Assembly (NCBI GenBank): GCA_021792135.1
Contig: JAJYVF010000001.1
Coordinates: 1 to 64,000, forward strand
Reading direction: 5' to 3'
Length of the DNA stretch: 64,000 bases
Source of the DNA: Acidobacteriota bacterium
GTDB taxonomy: Bacteria; Acidobacteriota; Terriglobia; Terriglobales; Acidobacteriaceae
Position numbers and translations under genes: made by a program. The notes beneath the pieces are model-generated. The model was not told where the DNA came from. It made no database searches and saw only the letters and a program-made list of their open reading frames with translations. Every line of letters starts with the position of its first letter. The first letter of the stretch is position 1. This document shows positions 1 to 7,467 of this stretch, piece after piece.

Positions 1-127
1 TCAGTGTCCCTTTCTGCGGACGGCGCTGGAACCAGGCCATCTCCAGCGCGTCGATCACCAGACTGCGGTGCAGGTCCGCGCGCATCGACCAGCCCACCAC
101 CTTACGGCTGAACAGATCGAGGACCAC
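1..127 (-). pseudogene. IS3-family transposase fragment (OrfB, rve domain)
   Basis: Read on the minus strand from about 127 down to the window edge, one open frame gives about 42 residues with the IS3-family integrase-core signature: DLFSRKVVGWSM, then ADLHRSLVIDAL, then EMAWFQRRP. This is the stretch between the first and second catalytic aspartates of a DDE transposase. Upstream of about 127 the match stops abruptly and tyrosine-recombinase sequence on the other strand begins, so the transposase is cut inside its catalytic domain with no terminal inverted repeat at the junction. The rest lies outside the window, so how far the gene continues is unknown. Confidence 0.72.
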
Positions 128-129
128 CT

Positions 130-816
130 CACACGTGTCCTGGATATTCAGGAGACGATTTACAAAGGGAAACTTTGCCCCTTCGGAAAGACCAAATCCA
201 GTCTTACCAGGGTTCCGATCGCCGATGTTTTGGCGAACGAAATCGCGGAGTACCGAGAGGAGTGCAGGGAGCATGGGAAAGACAAGTCCCCGGACGGTTT
301 TATGTTTCCGGGGCGCTTCGGCGGACCGATGGACTCGAGCAATTATCGCCATCGTGTCCTTCACGAGCTGGCCCGCGAACTGGAATTGCCAAATCGCCAA
401 AGCTGACGTTCCAGGTCATCCGCCGCACCATTGCCACACTGGGAAAGACCAAGGGGCACCCCAAGGACATCCAGGGCCTGATGCGGCACAGCAGGCTGGC
501 GACGACCATGGAAGTCTACATGCAGTCGTTGCAGCGCGAGGTCCGCACGGCGATCAACTCAATTCACGACGAGCTGGTGGCCACGGGCACCGGAGGGCCT
601 GATCCTCGGACTCCGCAAGCAAGGTCAACAGGGCGTCTCAACCGAGTCGCAGGCGAGAGGGCATCGGGGCAAAAGCGCTCTGTCGTCGCGGAGAAGAAGC
701 AGAACACTACGGAAGGAGGAGAGAAGAAGGCCGTAGTGCCGTCTCGCGGAAAGATTCTGCCATTTGCGGGCAAAATGCGGGCAAACGGTTTGGGAGGGGT
801 TCCGCTAAGTTCTTGA
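130..816 (+). pseudogene. Tyrosine recombinase (phage-type integrase) remnant, truncated and frameshifted
   Basis: Frame 2 from about 130 to 400 reads like an integrase catalytic domain (VLDIQETIYKGK, KSSLTRVPIADVLANEI, GPMDSSNYRHRVLHELA). The continuation is in frame 1 from about 405: KLTFQVIRRTIATLGKT, LMRHSRLATTMEVYMQ. It carries the RRT, RHS and tyrosine-nucleophile (VYMQ) boxes and runs to a stop at 814-816. A single frame change near 390-406 therefore splits one gene. The N-terminal core-binding region and the box I arginine are missing, and the left end abuts an IS3 fragment. The remnant points at the 3' end of a tRNA-Ala gene 8 bases downstream, a normal position for an integrase next to its attachment site. 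It cannot encode an active recombinase as it stands. Confidence 0.75.
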
Positions 817-823
817 AGGGATT

Positions 824-899
824 TGGTGGACCTGGTCGGGATCGAACCGACGACCTCTTCCATGCCATGGAAGCGCGCTCCCAGCTGCGCCACAGGCCC
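824..899 (-). tRNA. tRNA-Ala(GGC)
   Basis: On the minus strand a complete cloverleaf can be folded. The acceptor pairs GGGCCUG with CAGGUCC and includes the G3:U70 pair that is the alanine identity element. The anticodon stem is CUUCC/GGAAG around the loop AUGGCAU, giving anticodon GGC. The T-arm contains GGUUCGAUCC, the discriminator is A, and CCA is encoded. The integrase remnant abuts its 3' end, suggesting that this tRNA was the attachment site. Confidence 0.95.
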
Positions 900-1027
900 A
901 CTCACAGGACTATCTTATTTTCATGGACGGAAGAGAATTCGTCAACGAAACCTGCTGGCAAGAGGAACGAACCCTGCGATGGCTGCACTGGCAACCAGCA
1001 GTTGCGAAGACGCATCGTCCTGGTCAT

Positions 1028-1729
1028 ATGTCCTTCACACGCGGACTGGTCTGCCTTATCCTGGCTGCTTCCAGTTGCTTTCTGTACGCCCAGAATCCAA
1101 TTACGGCAAACCCGGCTGCCGCGCAACCGGCGTCCGCCCCGGGTTCGGTATCTGCGACTTTAAGTCCGGCGCTGTCCGAGATCGGTCGGGCCCTGGACAA
1201 CATCGACATACGCCGCTGGAAGGCGCCGAATCCGGTGCGGAGTGTGGCGGAAGACAATGTGTCTTCGATCCAGCGCGACCTGAGTGGCACGTTGGCCGCT
1301 CTTCTGCGGCGGGCCGATGCCGCTCCAGGCTCCGCTCCCCCTGCTTTCGCCGTCTATCGTAATGTCGACGCACTGTATGACACACTTCTGCGCGTAGTCG
1401 AGACTGCGGATCTGGCGGCTCCCGCTGAGGAAGCTTCCCCTCTTCAGGAGGCGCTCGGCAGCCTCGAGAGTGCGCGCAGCACTCTGGGGGACCAGATCCT
1501 CAACGCGTTCCAGACCCAGCAGGCTGAACTGATCAGACTGCGGGGGATCATCACGGCAACAGCCTCAGCGCCGCCGAAGGTCCCGGTACAGACGATCGTC
1601 ATCAACGACGGTCCCGCGCCGGAGAAACCGGCGCCCACAACCCGGAGGAGGCACGTTACCCATAAAGCCTCTCATTCCGCCAAGAAGACCTCAAAACCGG
1701 CCGAGAATTCCGACCAGCACCCGCAGTAG
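1028..1729 (+). CDS. Secreted hypothetical protein
   Basis: A 233-residue protein of unrecognised family. The ATG at 1028 opens a clear signal peptide (MSFTRGLVCLILAASSCFLYAQ) with a likely cleavage after the Ala-Gln region. I prefer it to the upstream in-frame ATG at 923, which would add 35 polar residues before the signal and overlap the tRNA promoter region. The mature part is Ala/Pro-rich, then mostly helical in character (residues 45-170), and ends in a basic Lys/His/Arg-rich tail with TRRRHVTHKASHSAKK. The tail could bind the cell wall, nucleic acid or anionic polymer; that is inference. No catalytic motif is visible. It lies alone between tRNA-Ala and the sigma factor operon. Confidence 0.7.
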   Translation: MSFTRGLVCLILAASSCFLYAQNPITANPAAAQPASAPGSVSATLSPALSEIGRALDNIDIRRWKAPNPVRSVAEDNVSSIQRDLSGTLAALLRRADAAPGSAPPAFAVYRNVDALYDTLLRVVETADLAAPAEEASPLQEALGSLESARSTLGDQILNAFQTQQAELIRLRGIITATASAPPKVPVQTIVINDGPAPEKPAPTTRRRHVTHKASHSAKKTSKPAENSDQHPQ

Positions 1730-1896
1730 ACGTGGAACGGTTCTGTCCGCCGGGAACCCTGACACCGCCTTGTGTGTCTATAGAGGCAGTGAGGCAATTG
1801 CCCTGAACGATACCGGGCGTGCTGCCGCGCTGGGCCGGATTCCGGGACACCTGCGCAGGAGTGTGGATTTCTTGCTAGGCTGAAGGGAGCTTTTGG

Positions 1897-2595
1897 ATGC
1901 AGGTGGGCACGGCCGTGGGGAATCTGGCAGGCGTGATTGGTATTCATCCCGAGGAAGCTGCGGTCGTGGAGCAGCTAAAGGCGGGTTCAGAGGAAGCCTT
2001 TGCATGGCTGATTTCCCGGTATCAGCAGCCGCTGTACAGCCTGATCTATCGCATCCTGCCTGATCCGGGTGACGCCCCCGACATTACCCAGGAAGTCTTC
2101 GTTAAGGTTTTCCGCGGCATCTCGCGATTTCAGGGCGAGGCGAGCCTGCGAACATGGATCTACCGCATCGCGCTGCACGAGGCGCTGAACCAGCGTCGCT
2201 GGTGGTCGCGCCACAGCCACCGCGAAGTGACTTTCGAGCCTGTTCCCGAAACGGGGCAGGAGTATTCGGTCGCCGATAGCCTCGTGGACCAGAACGAGTC
2301 GCCCTTCGACGCCGCGGCTCGCGCGGAAGTGACGGCCCGTGTCGAATCCGCACTGCGTGAGGTCCCGGAGCCGTTCCGGACCGTCGTGGCTCTGCGCGAT
2401 ATTGAAGGATTCAGTTACGAGGAAATCGCCGAAATCCTGAATACCAGCCTCGGGACCGTGAAGTCGCGCCTCACGCGCGGGCGGGCGCACCTGAAGAGGC
2501 TGCTGGCACCATTCATAGAAGCGGCCAGCCGACGGCCTTCGCCTTCTTTTGTTTCGCGTGTCTCCCACGCATGCTCTGCCGAGGAGGCCGTATGA
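1897..2595 (+). CDS. RNA polymerase sigma factor, ECF (sigma-70 family)
   Basis: A 232-residue ECF sigma factor. Region 2 spans about residues 25-95 (FAWLISRYQQPLYSLIYRIL, then DITQEVFVKVFRGI and the aromatic -10 recognition stretch LRTWIYRIALHEALNQ). Region 4 spans about 145-205 (EVPEPFRTVVALRDIEGFSY, EEIAEILNTSLGTVKSRL), the helix-turn-helix that reads the -35 element. It should direct polymerase to a stress or envelope regulon. The last 4 bases overlap the next gene, a zinc-finger anti-sigma factor, so the two are translationally coupled. The C-terminal 30 residues after region 4 are an extra Ser/Arg-rich tail. The start ATG at 1897 follows GGGAGC. Confidence 0.93.
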   Translation: MQVGTAVGNLAGVIGIHPEEAAVVEQLKAGSEEAFAWLISRYQQPLYSLIYRILPDPGDAPDITQEVFVKVFRGISRFQGEASLRTWIYRIALHEALNQRRWWSRHSHREVTFEPVPETGQEYSVADSLVDQNESPFDAAARAEVTARVESALREVPEPFRTVVALRDIEGFSYEEIAEILNTSLGTVKSRLTRGRAHLKRLLAPFIEAASRRPSPSFVSRVSHACSAEEAV

Positions 2596-3272
2596 CGGAT
2601 TGCAGGACGGTTCGCGCACAATTTTCCACCTATCTGGACGGCAGCCTGACGGGTCTCGCCATGCAGTCGATTGCGGGACACCTCGAAAGCTGTCCGGAAT
2701 GCGCCGCAGAGTTCAGCCTGTGGCGGAAAATGCAGCAGTCTCTGGCAACGCTCGCTCCGGTGCGCCCGCCGGCGGACCTGGGTTTGCGCATCCGCGTGGC
2801 TCTTTCCCGCGAACATGCCCGCACCACCGAAAACCTGCTCGCCACCTGGAAGGTTCGCTGGCAGAACAGCATTGCGCCATTTCTGATCCAGGCTTCCGCC
2901 GGGCTGGCCAGCGCGATCCTGCTGCTGGGAACCATGGCGTTCCTGATCGGGGCGTTCGCTGCTCCTGAACCGGCTTCCGCAAGGGACGAACCGCTGGGCA
3001 TGGCGTCGAGCCCACATTTCCTCTACTCCCTGGTGGAGGCCAGTTCGGGAACCGTGTCCAAGAAAGGTAACCCTGTCACGGTCGAGGTCTTCGTTGACGC
3101 GCAGGGACGTGTCTACGACTATCACATTCTTTCAGGCCCGACCGATCCTGCCACGCGCGCCGATTTGGAGACGCTGCTGCTGTCCAGCGTGTTCCAGCCG
3201 GCGCTGTCGTTTGGGCAGCCGGTTCGCGGGGTGGCGCTGCTGTCGTTTGCCGGTGTTTCTGTTCAGGGGTAA
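2592..3272 (+). CDS. Anti-sigma factor with zf-HC2 domain and TonB-C-like periplasmic domain
   Basis: A 226-residue single-pass membrane protein. Residues 1-50 form an anti-sigma zinc finger (zf-HC2) with the HxxxCxxC motif as HLESCPEC. A hydrophobic segment near residues 100-120 (ASAGLASAILLLGTMAFLIG) crosses the membrane. The C-terminal 75 residues (VTVEVFVDAQGRVYDYHILS, then FQPALSFGQPV) resemble a TonB C-terminal-type fold, which would sit in the periplasm as a sensory or docking domain. The ATG at 2592 overlaps the sigma factor stop (ATGA). The zinc finger should bind and silence the upstream ECF sigma factor; that pairing is inferred from the overlap. Confidence 0.87.
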   Translation: MTDCRTVRAQFSTYLDGSLTGLAMQSIAGHLESCPECAAEFSLWRKMQQSLATLAPVRPPADLGLRIRVALSREHARTTENLLATWKVRWQNSIAPFLIQASAGLASAILLLGTMAFLIGAFAAPEPASARDEPLGMASSPHFLYSLVEASSGTVSKKGNPVTVEVFVDAQGRVYDYHILSGPTDPATRADLETLLLSSVFQPALSFGQPVRGVALLSFAGVSVQG

Positions 3273-3394
3273 GCCCAGCCTGAGCCCCGAACCCTGCGCA
3301 CGCGCAGACCCGGAAGGATTCGGTGTCCCCTGCATGCCAGCCGATGGCTGATCCGCGGATCGCGCCGCTCCGGAAAGCCGCAACGGGAACAGGA

Positions 3395-3916
3395 TCAAAC
3401 GGGACGGTTCTTCTTCGTGGCGCGGGCGTCGACATCGTGCATCCGGCTGGCCTCGAAGCTGACGATCTTCCACTGGCCAAGGCGTCGGTTGTAAACCCGG
3501 GTGTAGCGGTATTCTCCGCTGATATCGCTGGCGCCGTTGGTGCCGACAAGGTCGGCAACCGACGTGACTACCGCTGTATCTCCGTATACCCGTACATGAA
3601 TGTCGCTGAGGTCGAGCTTGCTGATGCGCACAGTGCCTGCGCGACTCTGAGCGAGAACCTGCGCCTTCGTCTCGATCGTGCCATTGGAGGTAATCCCGAT
3701 GTAGTCATCGGCCAGCAGGTGGTTCATGGTGGAAACATTGTTGTTGATGATGGCCTCACGCCACTGCTGCTCCAGAGCTTCGATCTCCTTGTGGATGGCG
3801 CGCTGTTCGCGCCGCGGCAGGGCAAGGGCCGAGTGGCCCAGCGCGAACAGCAGGAACGCGGCAAGAGCGTACCGAACCCGGGGCGACCGAAGAGCGCAGT
3901 CGGAATGGCGGCGCAT
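3395..3916 (-). CDS. Secreted NTF2-like (DUF4440) protein
   Basis: A 173-residue protein. The ATG at 3916 precedes an Arg-rich n-region and a hydrophobic core (YALAAFLLFALGHSALA), a signal peptide. The mature domain is an NTF2-like/DUF4440 fold: an opening helix with EIEALEQQWREAIINNNVST, then LLADDYIGITSNG, then GDTAVVTSVADLVG and RYTRVYNRRLGQWKIVSFE, the typical W-x-I-V-x-x strand. Members are usually small-molecule-binding or SnoaL-like proteins, but substrate cannot be predicted. An upstream in-frame start at 3994 would put 26 residues before the signal peptide and is less likely. It converges with the anti-sigma gene. Confidence 0.82.
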   Translation of the reverse strand: MRRHSDCALRSPRVRYALAAFLLFALGHSALALPRREQRAIHKEIEALEQQWREAIINNNVSTMNHLLADDYIGITSNGTIETKAQVLAQSRAGTVRISKLDLSDIHVRVYGDTAVVTSVADLVGTNGASDISGEYRYTRVYNRRLGQWKIVSFEASRMHDVDARATKKNRPV

Positions 3917-4090
3917 GTTTGTACCGGATGTTAGCCCGCACCGCAGCGGCGCGTCAAAGAGAACCCCCCGGAATTTCCCTGTTCGCCTCATCACAGAGCG
4001 CGGTCACCCCCGTCCGGCTAAGCTCGACGGGGGATCAGTTTGCCCGCTGCCTTATCAGACGCCAGGAACCGGGGGATGAATGCTTGCGGC

Positions 4091-4378
4091 TCAGGCGAGT
4101 GCATTGAGGTTCTCCGCCTGCCGGTCGAGCATAAGCTGGAAGAGACCTCCGACAGCATAATCCCGGAAGTGTGGGCTGGCGCGATGAGCATCCAGCGCGT
4201 TCTGATCCCGATATTGCTCGTAGATCACGACGGTGTCCGGCTCACCATCCACAGTATGCGGAACATAGGCGACGCAACCGGGCTCCGCGCGGGTCGCCTG
4301 CGCGAGCGCACACAGGGCCTCAGCCACGCGTTGCCGGTCCTCAGAGCGAAATTTCATGCGAACCGTGAAACTGATCAT
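4091..4378 (-). CDS. Antibiotic biosynthesis monooxygenase (ABM) domain protein
   Basis: A 95-residue single-domain ABM/YgiN-like protein. It begins with a beta strand (ISFTVRMKF), continues with a helix (RVAEALCALAQATRAEPGC), then the strand pair VAYVPHTV and DTVVIYEQY, and ends with the helix DALDAHRASPHFRDY typical of the family (x-A-H-x-x-S-x-H-F). These dimeric ferredoxin-like proteins act on quinones, polyketides or haem without a bound cofactor; this member's substrate is unknown. It lies 30 bases downstream of purA on the same strand and could be cotranscribed with it. Confidence 0.85.
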   Translation of the reverse strand: MISFTVRMKFRSEDRQRVAEALCALAQATRAEPGCVAYVPHTVDGEPDTVVIYEQYRDQNALDAHRASPHFRDYAVGGLFQLMLDRQAENLNALA

Positions 4379-4408
4379 AATGTCTCGGACTGTGAGGGTT
4401 TCTGATCC

Positions 4409-5731
4409 CTAATTTCCGGTGATACGCCGCAAGGCCTCGCCAAATTCGGGCAATTCAAAGGTCTGATCGCGATCAGGTCCGGTGGAGACAAGAGCAATCT
4501 TTGCGCCCGATTCGCGTTCCATGAAACGCAGGTATTCCTGGGCACGCTGCGGGAGACGGTCGAAACCGCGGATTCCTTCCGTCGAACTCCTCCAGCCCCT
4601 CAGCCGAGTGTACACGGGCCGGATGGATTCGATGCCGCGGATATCGGCCGGCATCGTGTCGCAGGGCTTTCCATCAACTTCATACCCAGTGCAGACGGGT
4701 ATCTCGTCAAGCTCATCGAGGACGTCCAGCTTGGTGACAACCAGCCAGTCGGTCCCGTTGATCTGATTGGAATAGCGCAGCAGGGGCAGGTCGAGCCAGC
4801 CGCAGCGCCGCGGGCGCCCGGTGACTGCGCCGTATTCCTGGCCACGGGCGCGCAGAGCCTCTCCGGAGACGTCGTGAATCTCGGTCGGAAATGGACCTTC
4901 GCCAACCCGGGTGATATAGGCCTTGGTCACGGCAATGACCGTCCCGATGCGGGTGGGCCCAATGCCGCTCCCGGTGGATGCCCCGCCGGCCGAGGCAGAA
5001 GACGACGTGACGAACGGATAGGTGCCGTGATCGATATCGAGCATCGTACCCTGGGCACCTTCGAACATCACGCTGTGGCCCCCCCGCAAAGCCTCATTTA
5101 GAAGCAGACTCGTGTCGGTGACAAAGGGGCGAATTTTTTCAGCAGCTTCGGCGTATTCATCGTACATCTGGGCCGGATCGAGAGGCTCGGTGCCGAAAAG
5201 CGCATGGGCAATAGCGTTCTTTTCGCGGCAGGCATTTTCGATGTGCGTCTTCAGCAGATCGGTATTGAGCAGATCGACCACCCGCAGGCCATTGCGGGCC
5301 ATTTTGTCTTCATAGGCCGGACCGATGCCGCGGCTGGTGGTCCCGATTTTCTGGCGGCCGGGAGCGCTCTCCGCGGCCAGTTCGATCATCCGATGGTACG
5401 GCAGGATGACCTGAGCCCGATTCGAGACGAAGAGCCGGCTGTCCACATCGATCCCAAACTGACGCAGGCGCCCGGTTTCCTTAAGAAAGGCCATGGGATC
5501 GAGGACAACGCCGTTTCCGATGACGCCGCGGCAGCCAGGGCGCAGTACTCCGCAGGGCACGAGCTGGAGGATGAATTTCTGGCTGTCGATGATGACCGTG
5601 TGGCCGGCATTGTGGCCTCCGGCGTAGCGTGCCACGATGGAAAACCGCTCAGAGAGAACATCGACGATCTTGCCCTTGCCTTCATCGCCCCACTGGGCGC
5701 CAACCACCACTGCCGATTTTGCCTGGATCAC
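4409..5731 (-). CDS. purA: Adenylosuccinate synthetase
   Basis: PurA joins IMP and aspartate using GTP to give adenylosuccinate, the first committed step from IMP to AMP, in the cytoplasm. The protein has the N-terminal GTP/IMP loop VVVGAQWGDEGKGKIVD, the active-site QWGDEGKGK signature, the second signature GIGPAYEDK, and the C-terminal nucleotide motif VSTGPDRDQT. From the GTG at 5731 it has 440 residues, close to the family norm near 430. That GTG is preceded by AAAGGAAAA about 8 bases upstream. The longer frame from 5800 adds 23 residues that do not belong to the family. Confidence 0.96.
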   Translation of the reverse strand: MIQAKSAVVVGAQWGDEGKGKIVDVLSERFSIVARYAGGHNAGHTVIIDSQKFILQLVPCGVLRPGCRGVIGNGVVLDPMAFLKETGRLRQFGIDVDSRLFVSNRAQVILPYHRMIELAAESAPGRQKIGTTSRGIGPAYEDKMARNGLRVVDLLNTDLLKTHIENACREKNAIAHALFGTEPLDPAQMYDEYAEAAEKIRPFVTDTSLLLNEALRGGHSVMFEGAQGTMLDIDHGTYPFVTSSSASAGGASTGSGIGPTRIGTVIAVTKAYITRVGEGPFPTEIHDVSGEALRARGQEYGAVTGRPRRCGWLDLPLLRYSNQINGTDWLVVTKLDVLDELDEIPVCTGYEVDGKPCDTMPADIRGIESIRPVYTRLRGWRSSTEGIRGFDRLPQRAQEYLRFMERESGAKIALVSTGPDRDQTFELPEFGEALRRITGN

Positions 5732-6090
5732 CGGGGTATTTTCCTTTCGTCTGGATCCCCGCGATTGCCCGTACACACGTTCGCTCTCAACTGCCAGCAT
5801 TGTGGAACTGAAGCTGAGAAAACCGTGGGTGGGCCGGATGCGGGAATCAGTCCATCCGATTCCTCATGATATATCGCCCATCGACAAGCGGGAAGGTACC
5901 CGGGTGTCAGCAACCCATCCCGGCGCGAACGGCACGGGGAGCCTCGAAGGGCTTCGAAACATGGGTGCATCGCTGCTTCAGGGCAAGCCCGATCAGGCGC
6001 CTGGCAACAGATGCCGGCTTGCCACGGCCCTGAAGTCGGCACGCGGCACCCTTGCCGAGGGTCCGACTCTGGCATGGCCCCGGAGCCTCT
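5732..6090. other. Intergenic region with no gene seen
   Basis: About 360 bases upstream of purA. Open frames here are short, lack ribosome-binding sites and show no recognisable protein. It presumably holds the purA promoter, but I could not find a convincing -35/-10 pair. Confidence 0.4.
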
Positions 6091-6336
6091 TCAGACGCGC
6101 GGCGGCAGCACGGCGGGCTGGCTGACCGGGGGCACTTTCCAGTCGACAAAGGCCAGGACATAAAGCATGACAAACCCCACCAGGGGAACGACCATCAGGA
6201 TGCTCAGCCAGGGAGAGAATCCGGCCTTCTTCCAGATCATCCAGAACGGGACCAGGTAGATGACCATCATCACCAGCAGGAAAACAGGGACGAGGACGAA
6301 CAGCCCGCTGAACATATGCAGGAGGTGCGGATCCAT
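6091..6336 (-). CDS. Small membrane protein of unknown function
   Basis: An 81-residue protein with two predicted membrane segments: residues 11-33 (GLFVLVPVFLLVMMVIYLVP) and about 42-64 (PWLSILMVVPLVGFVMLYVL), joined by the short basic loop WMIWKKAGFS, and a Pro-rich end. The pattern (F-x-x-W-x-x-I-x-K-A-G-x-x-x-W) resembles small bacterial signal-peptidase-adjacent or DUF805-like membrane proteins, but I cannot name a family with confidence. A GGTG-rich stretch (CGAGGTGATCC on the minus strand) just upstream of the ATG at 6336 serves as the ribosome site. It stands alone, divergent from the ABC exporter genes. Confidence 0.66.
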   Translation of the reverse strand: MDPHLLHMFSGLFVLVPVFLLVMMVIYLVPFWMIWKKAGFSPWLSILMVVPLVGFVMLYVLAFVDWKVPPVSQPAVLPPRV

Positions 6337-6389
6337 GGATCACCTCGGAGCCGTTGAATCGGTGAATTCGGCGCCAGATTACACCTTTT

Positions 6390-6419
6390 GCGGGCGCTTG
6401 TCCCGGAACAAGCGCCCGC
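6390..6419. repeat. Perfect 12-bp inverted repeat
   Basis: GCGGGCGCTTGT and its reverse complement ACAAGCGCCCGC are separated by a 6-base loop. The hairpin lies between two divergent genes and has no T-run on either side, so it is not a standard terminator for either. It could be an operator or a remnant of a dispersed palindromic element. Confidence 0.6.
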
Positions 6420-6561
6420 CAGCATGAACTCCCCCGCTGGTAACTGAAACTGGTACCTGAATCGAAGTGACGAGAGAGCGGAGGACGGCGGTCAACGCTC
6501 CTGCTATCCTTCCGGAGGACCGCCCTTCCCTCTTGTCCCCGAACCTCTGGAGAATCGAAAC

Positions 6562-7467
6562 ATGCCTGCCCTGGTGGAGATGGACCACGTCTCGAAATCG
6601 TATGAGGAAAAAGCTGCGGTACGCGATCTGAGCCTGCGCATCGAGGCGGGAAGCATGTTCGGGCTGCTGGGACCGAATGGCGCGGGCAAGACCTCGACCA
6701 TCCGGATGATGATCGGGATCACACGGCCGGATTCAGGAAGGGTGACGCTGTTCGGAGAGCCCTTTTCGAACGCGGCATTGTCGCGTGTAGGCTACATGCC
6801 GGAGGAGCGTGGGCTCTACAGGCGGATGAAGGTGCTGGAGCAGCTGGTCTTTCTTGGAGAGCTGCGCGGCCTGAGCGCGCCGGATGCTTCGCGACGCGCG
6901 CGAACGTGGTGTGAGCGGCTGCAGATTTCTGAGGCGATCGACAAGAAAACAGAGGAACTGTCCAAGGGCATGCAACAGAAGATCCAGTTCATCGCCACCC
7001 TGCTCCACGAGCCGCAGCTGATCATTATGGATGAGCCGTTCTCGGGGCTCGATCCGGTGAACGCCGTGCTGCTGCAGGACACGCTCATCGAGCTCAGGAA
7101 TCAGGGCAACGCAATTCTCTTTTCGACACACCGGATGGATCAGGTGGAAAAGCTGTGCGACTCGATTTGCCTCATCAATCGCGGAGAAGCGGTGCTCTCG
7201 GGCGGAATGCGGGAGGTGAAGTCGCGGTATGAACGCAATCGCGTCGTCCTGCAATTCGAGGGGACCAACGGGTTCCTGCACCATCCGGCGATTGCCGAGT
7301 ACAAGAGCTATGCGGGGCATGTGGAGATCCGGCTGAAGCCGCACGCCGATGCGCAGGACCTGCTGCGGACGGCGGCGGCATGCTCGACTATTACCCGCTT
7401 CGATCTGGCGGAACCGTCGCTGGAGGAGATTTTTATCCAGACGGTCGGGGGACGGACCGATGCTTAG
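6562..7467 (+). CDS. ABC transporter ATP-binding protein (NatA-like)
   Basis: A 301-residue ATPase. The Walker A loop is LLGPNGAGKTSTIRM (residues about 36-50), the Q-loop region is GYMPEERGLY, the signature is LSKGMQQKIQF, Walker B is QLIIMDEPFSGLDP, and the switch histidine is in LFSTHRMDQVE. The C-terminal 75 residues are the DUF4162-type extension common in Na+/drug exporters. It energises the membrane protein encoded immediately downstream, whose ATG overlaps this stop codon by 8 bases. The start at 6562 follows CTCTGGAGAATCGAAAC, a GGAG site 9 bases upstream. Substrate is unknown; sodium export or an uncharacterised efflux role are both possible. Confidence 0.92.
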   Translation: MPALVEMDHVSKSYEEKAAVRDLSLRIEAGSMFGLLGPNGAGKTSTIRMMIGITRPDSGRVTLFGEPFSNAALSRVGYMPEERGLYRRMKVLEQLVFLGELRGLSAPDASRRARTWCERLQISEAIDKKTEELSKGMQQKIQFIATLLHEPQLIIMDEPFSGLDPVNAVLLQDTLIELRNQGNAILFSTHRMDQVEKLCDSICLINRGEAVLSGGMREVKSRYERNRVVLQFEGTNGFLHHPAIAEYKSYAGHVEIRLKPHADAQDLLRTAAACSTITRFDLAEPSLEEIFIQTVGGRTDA

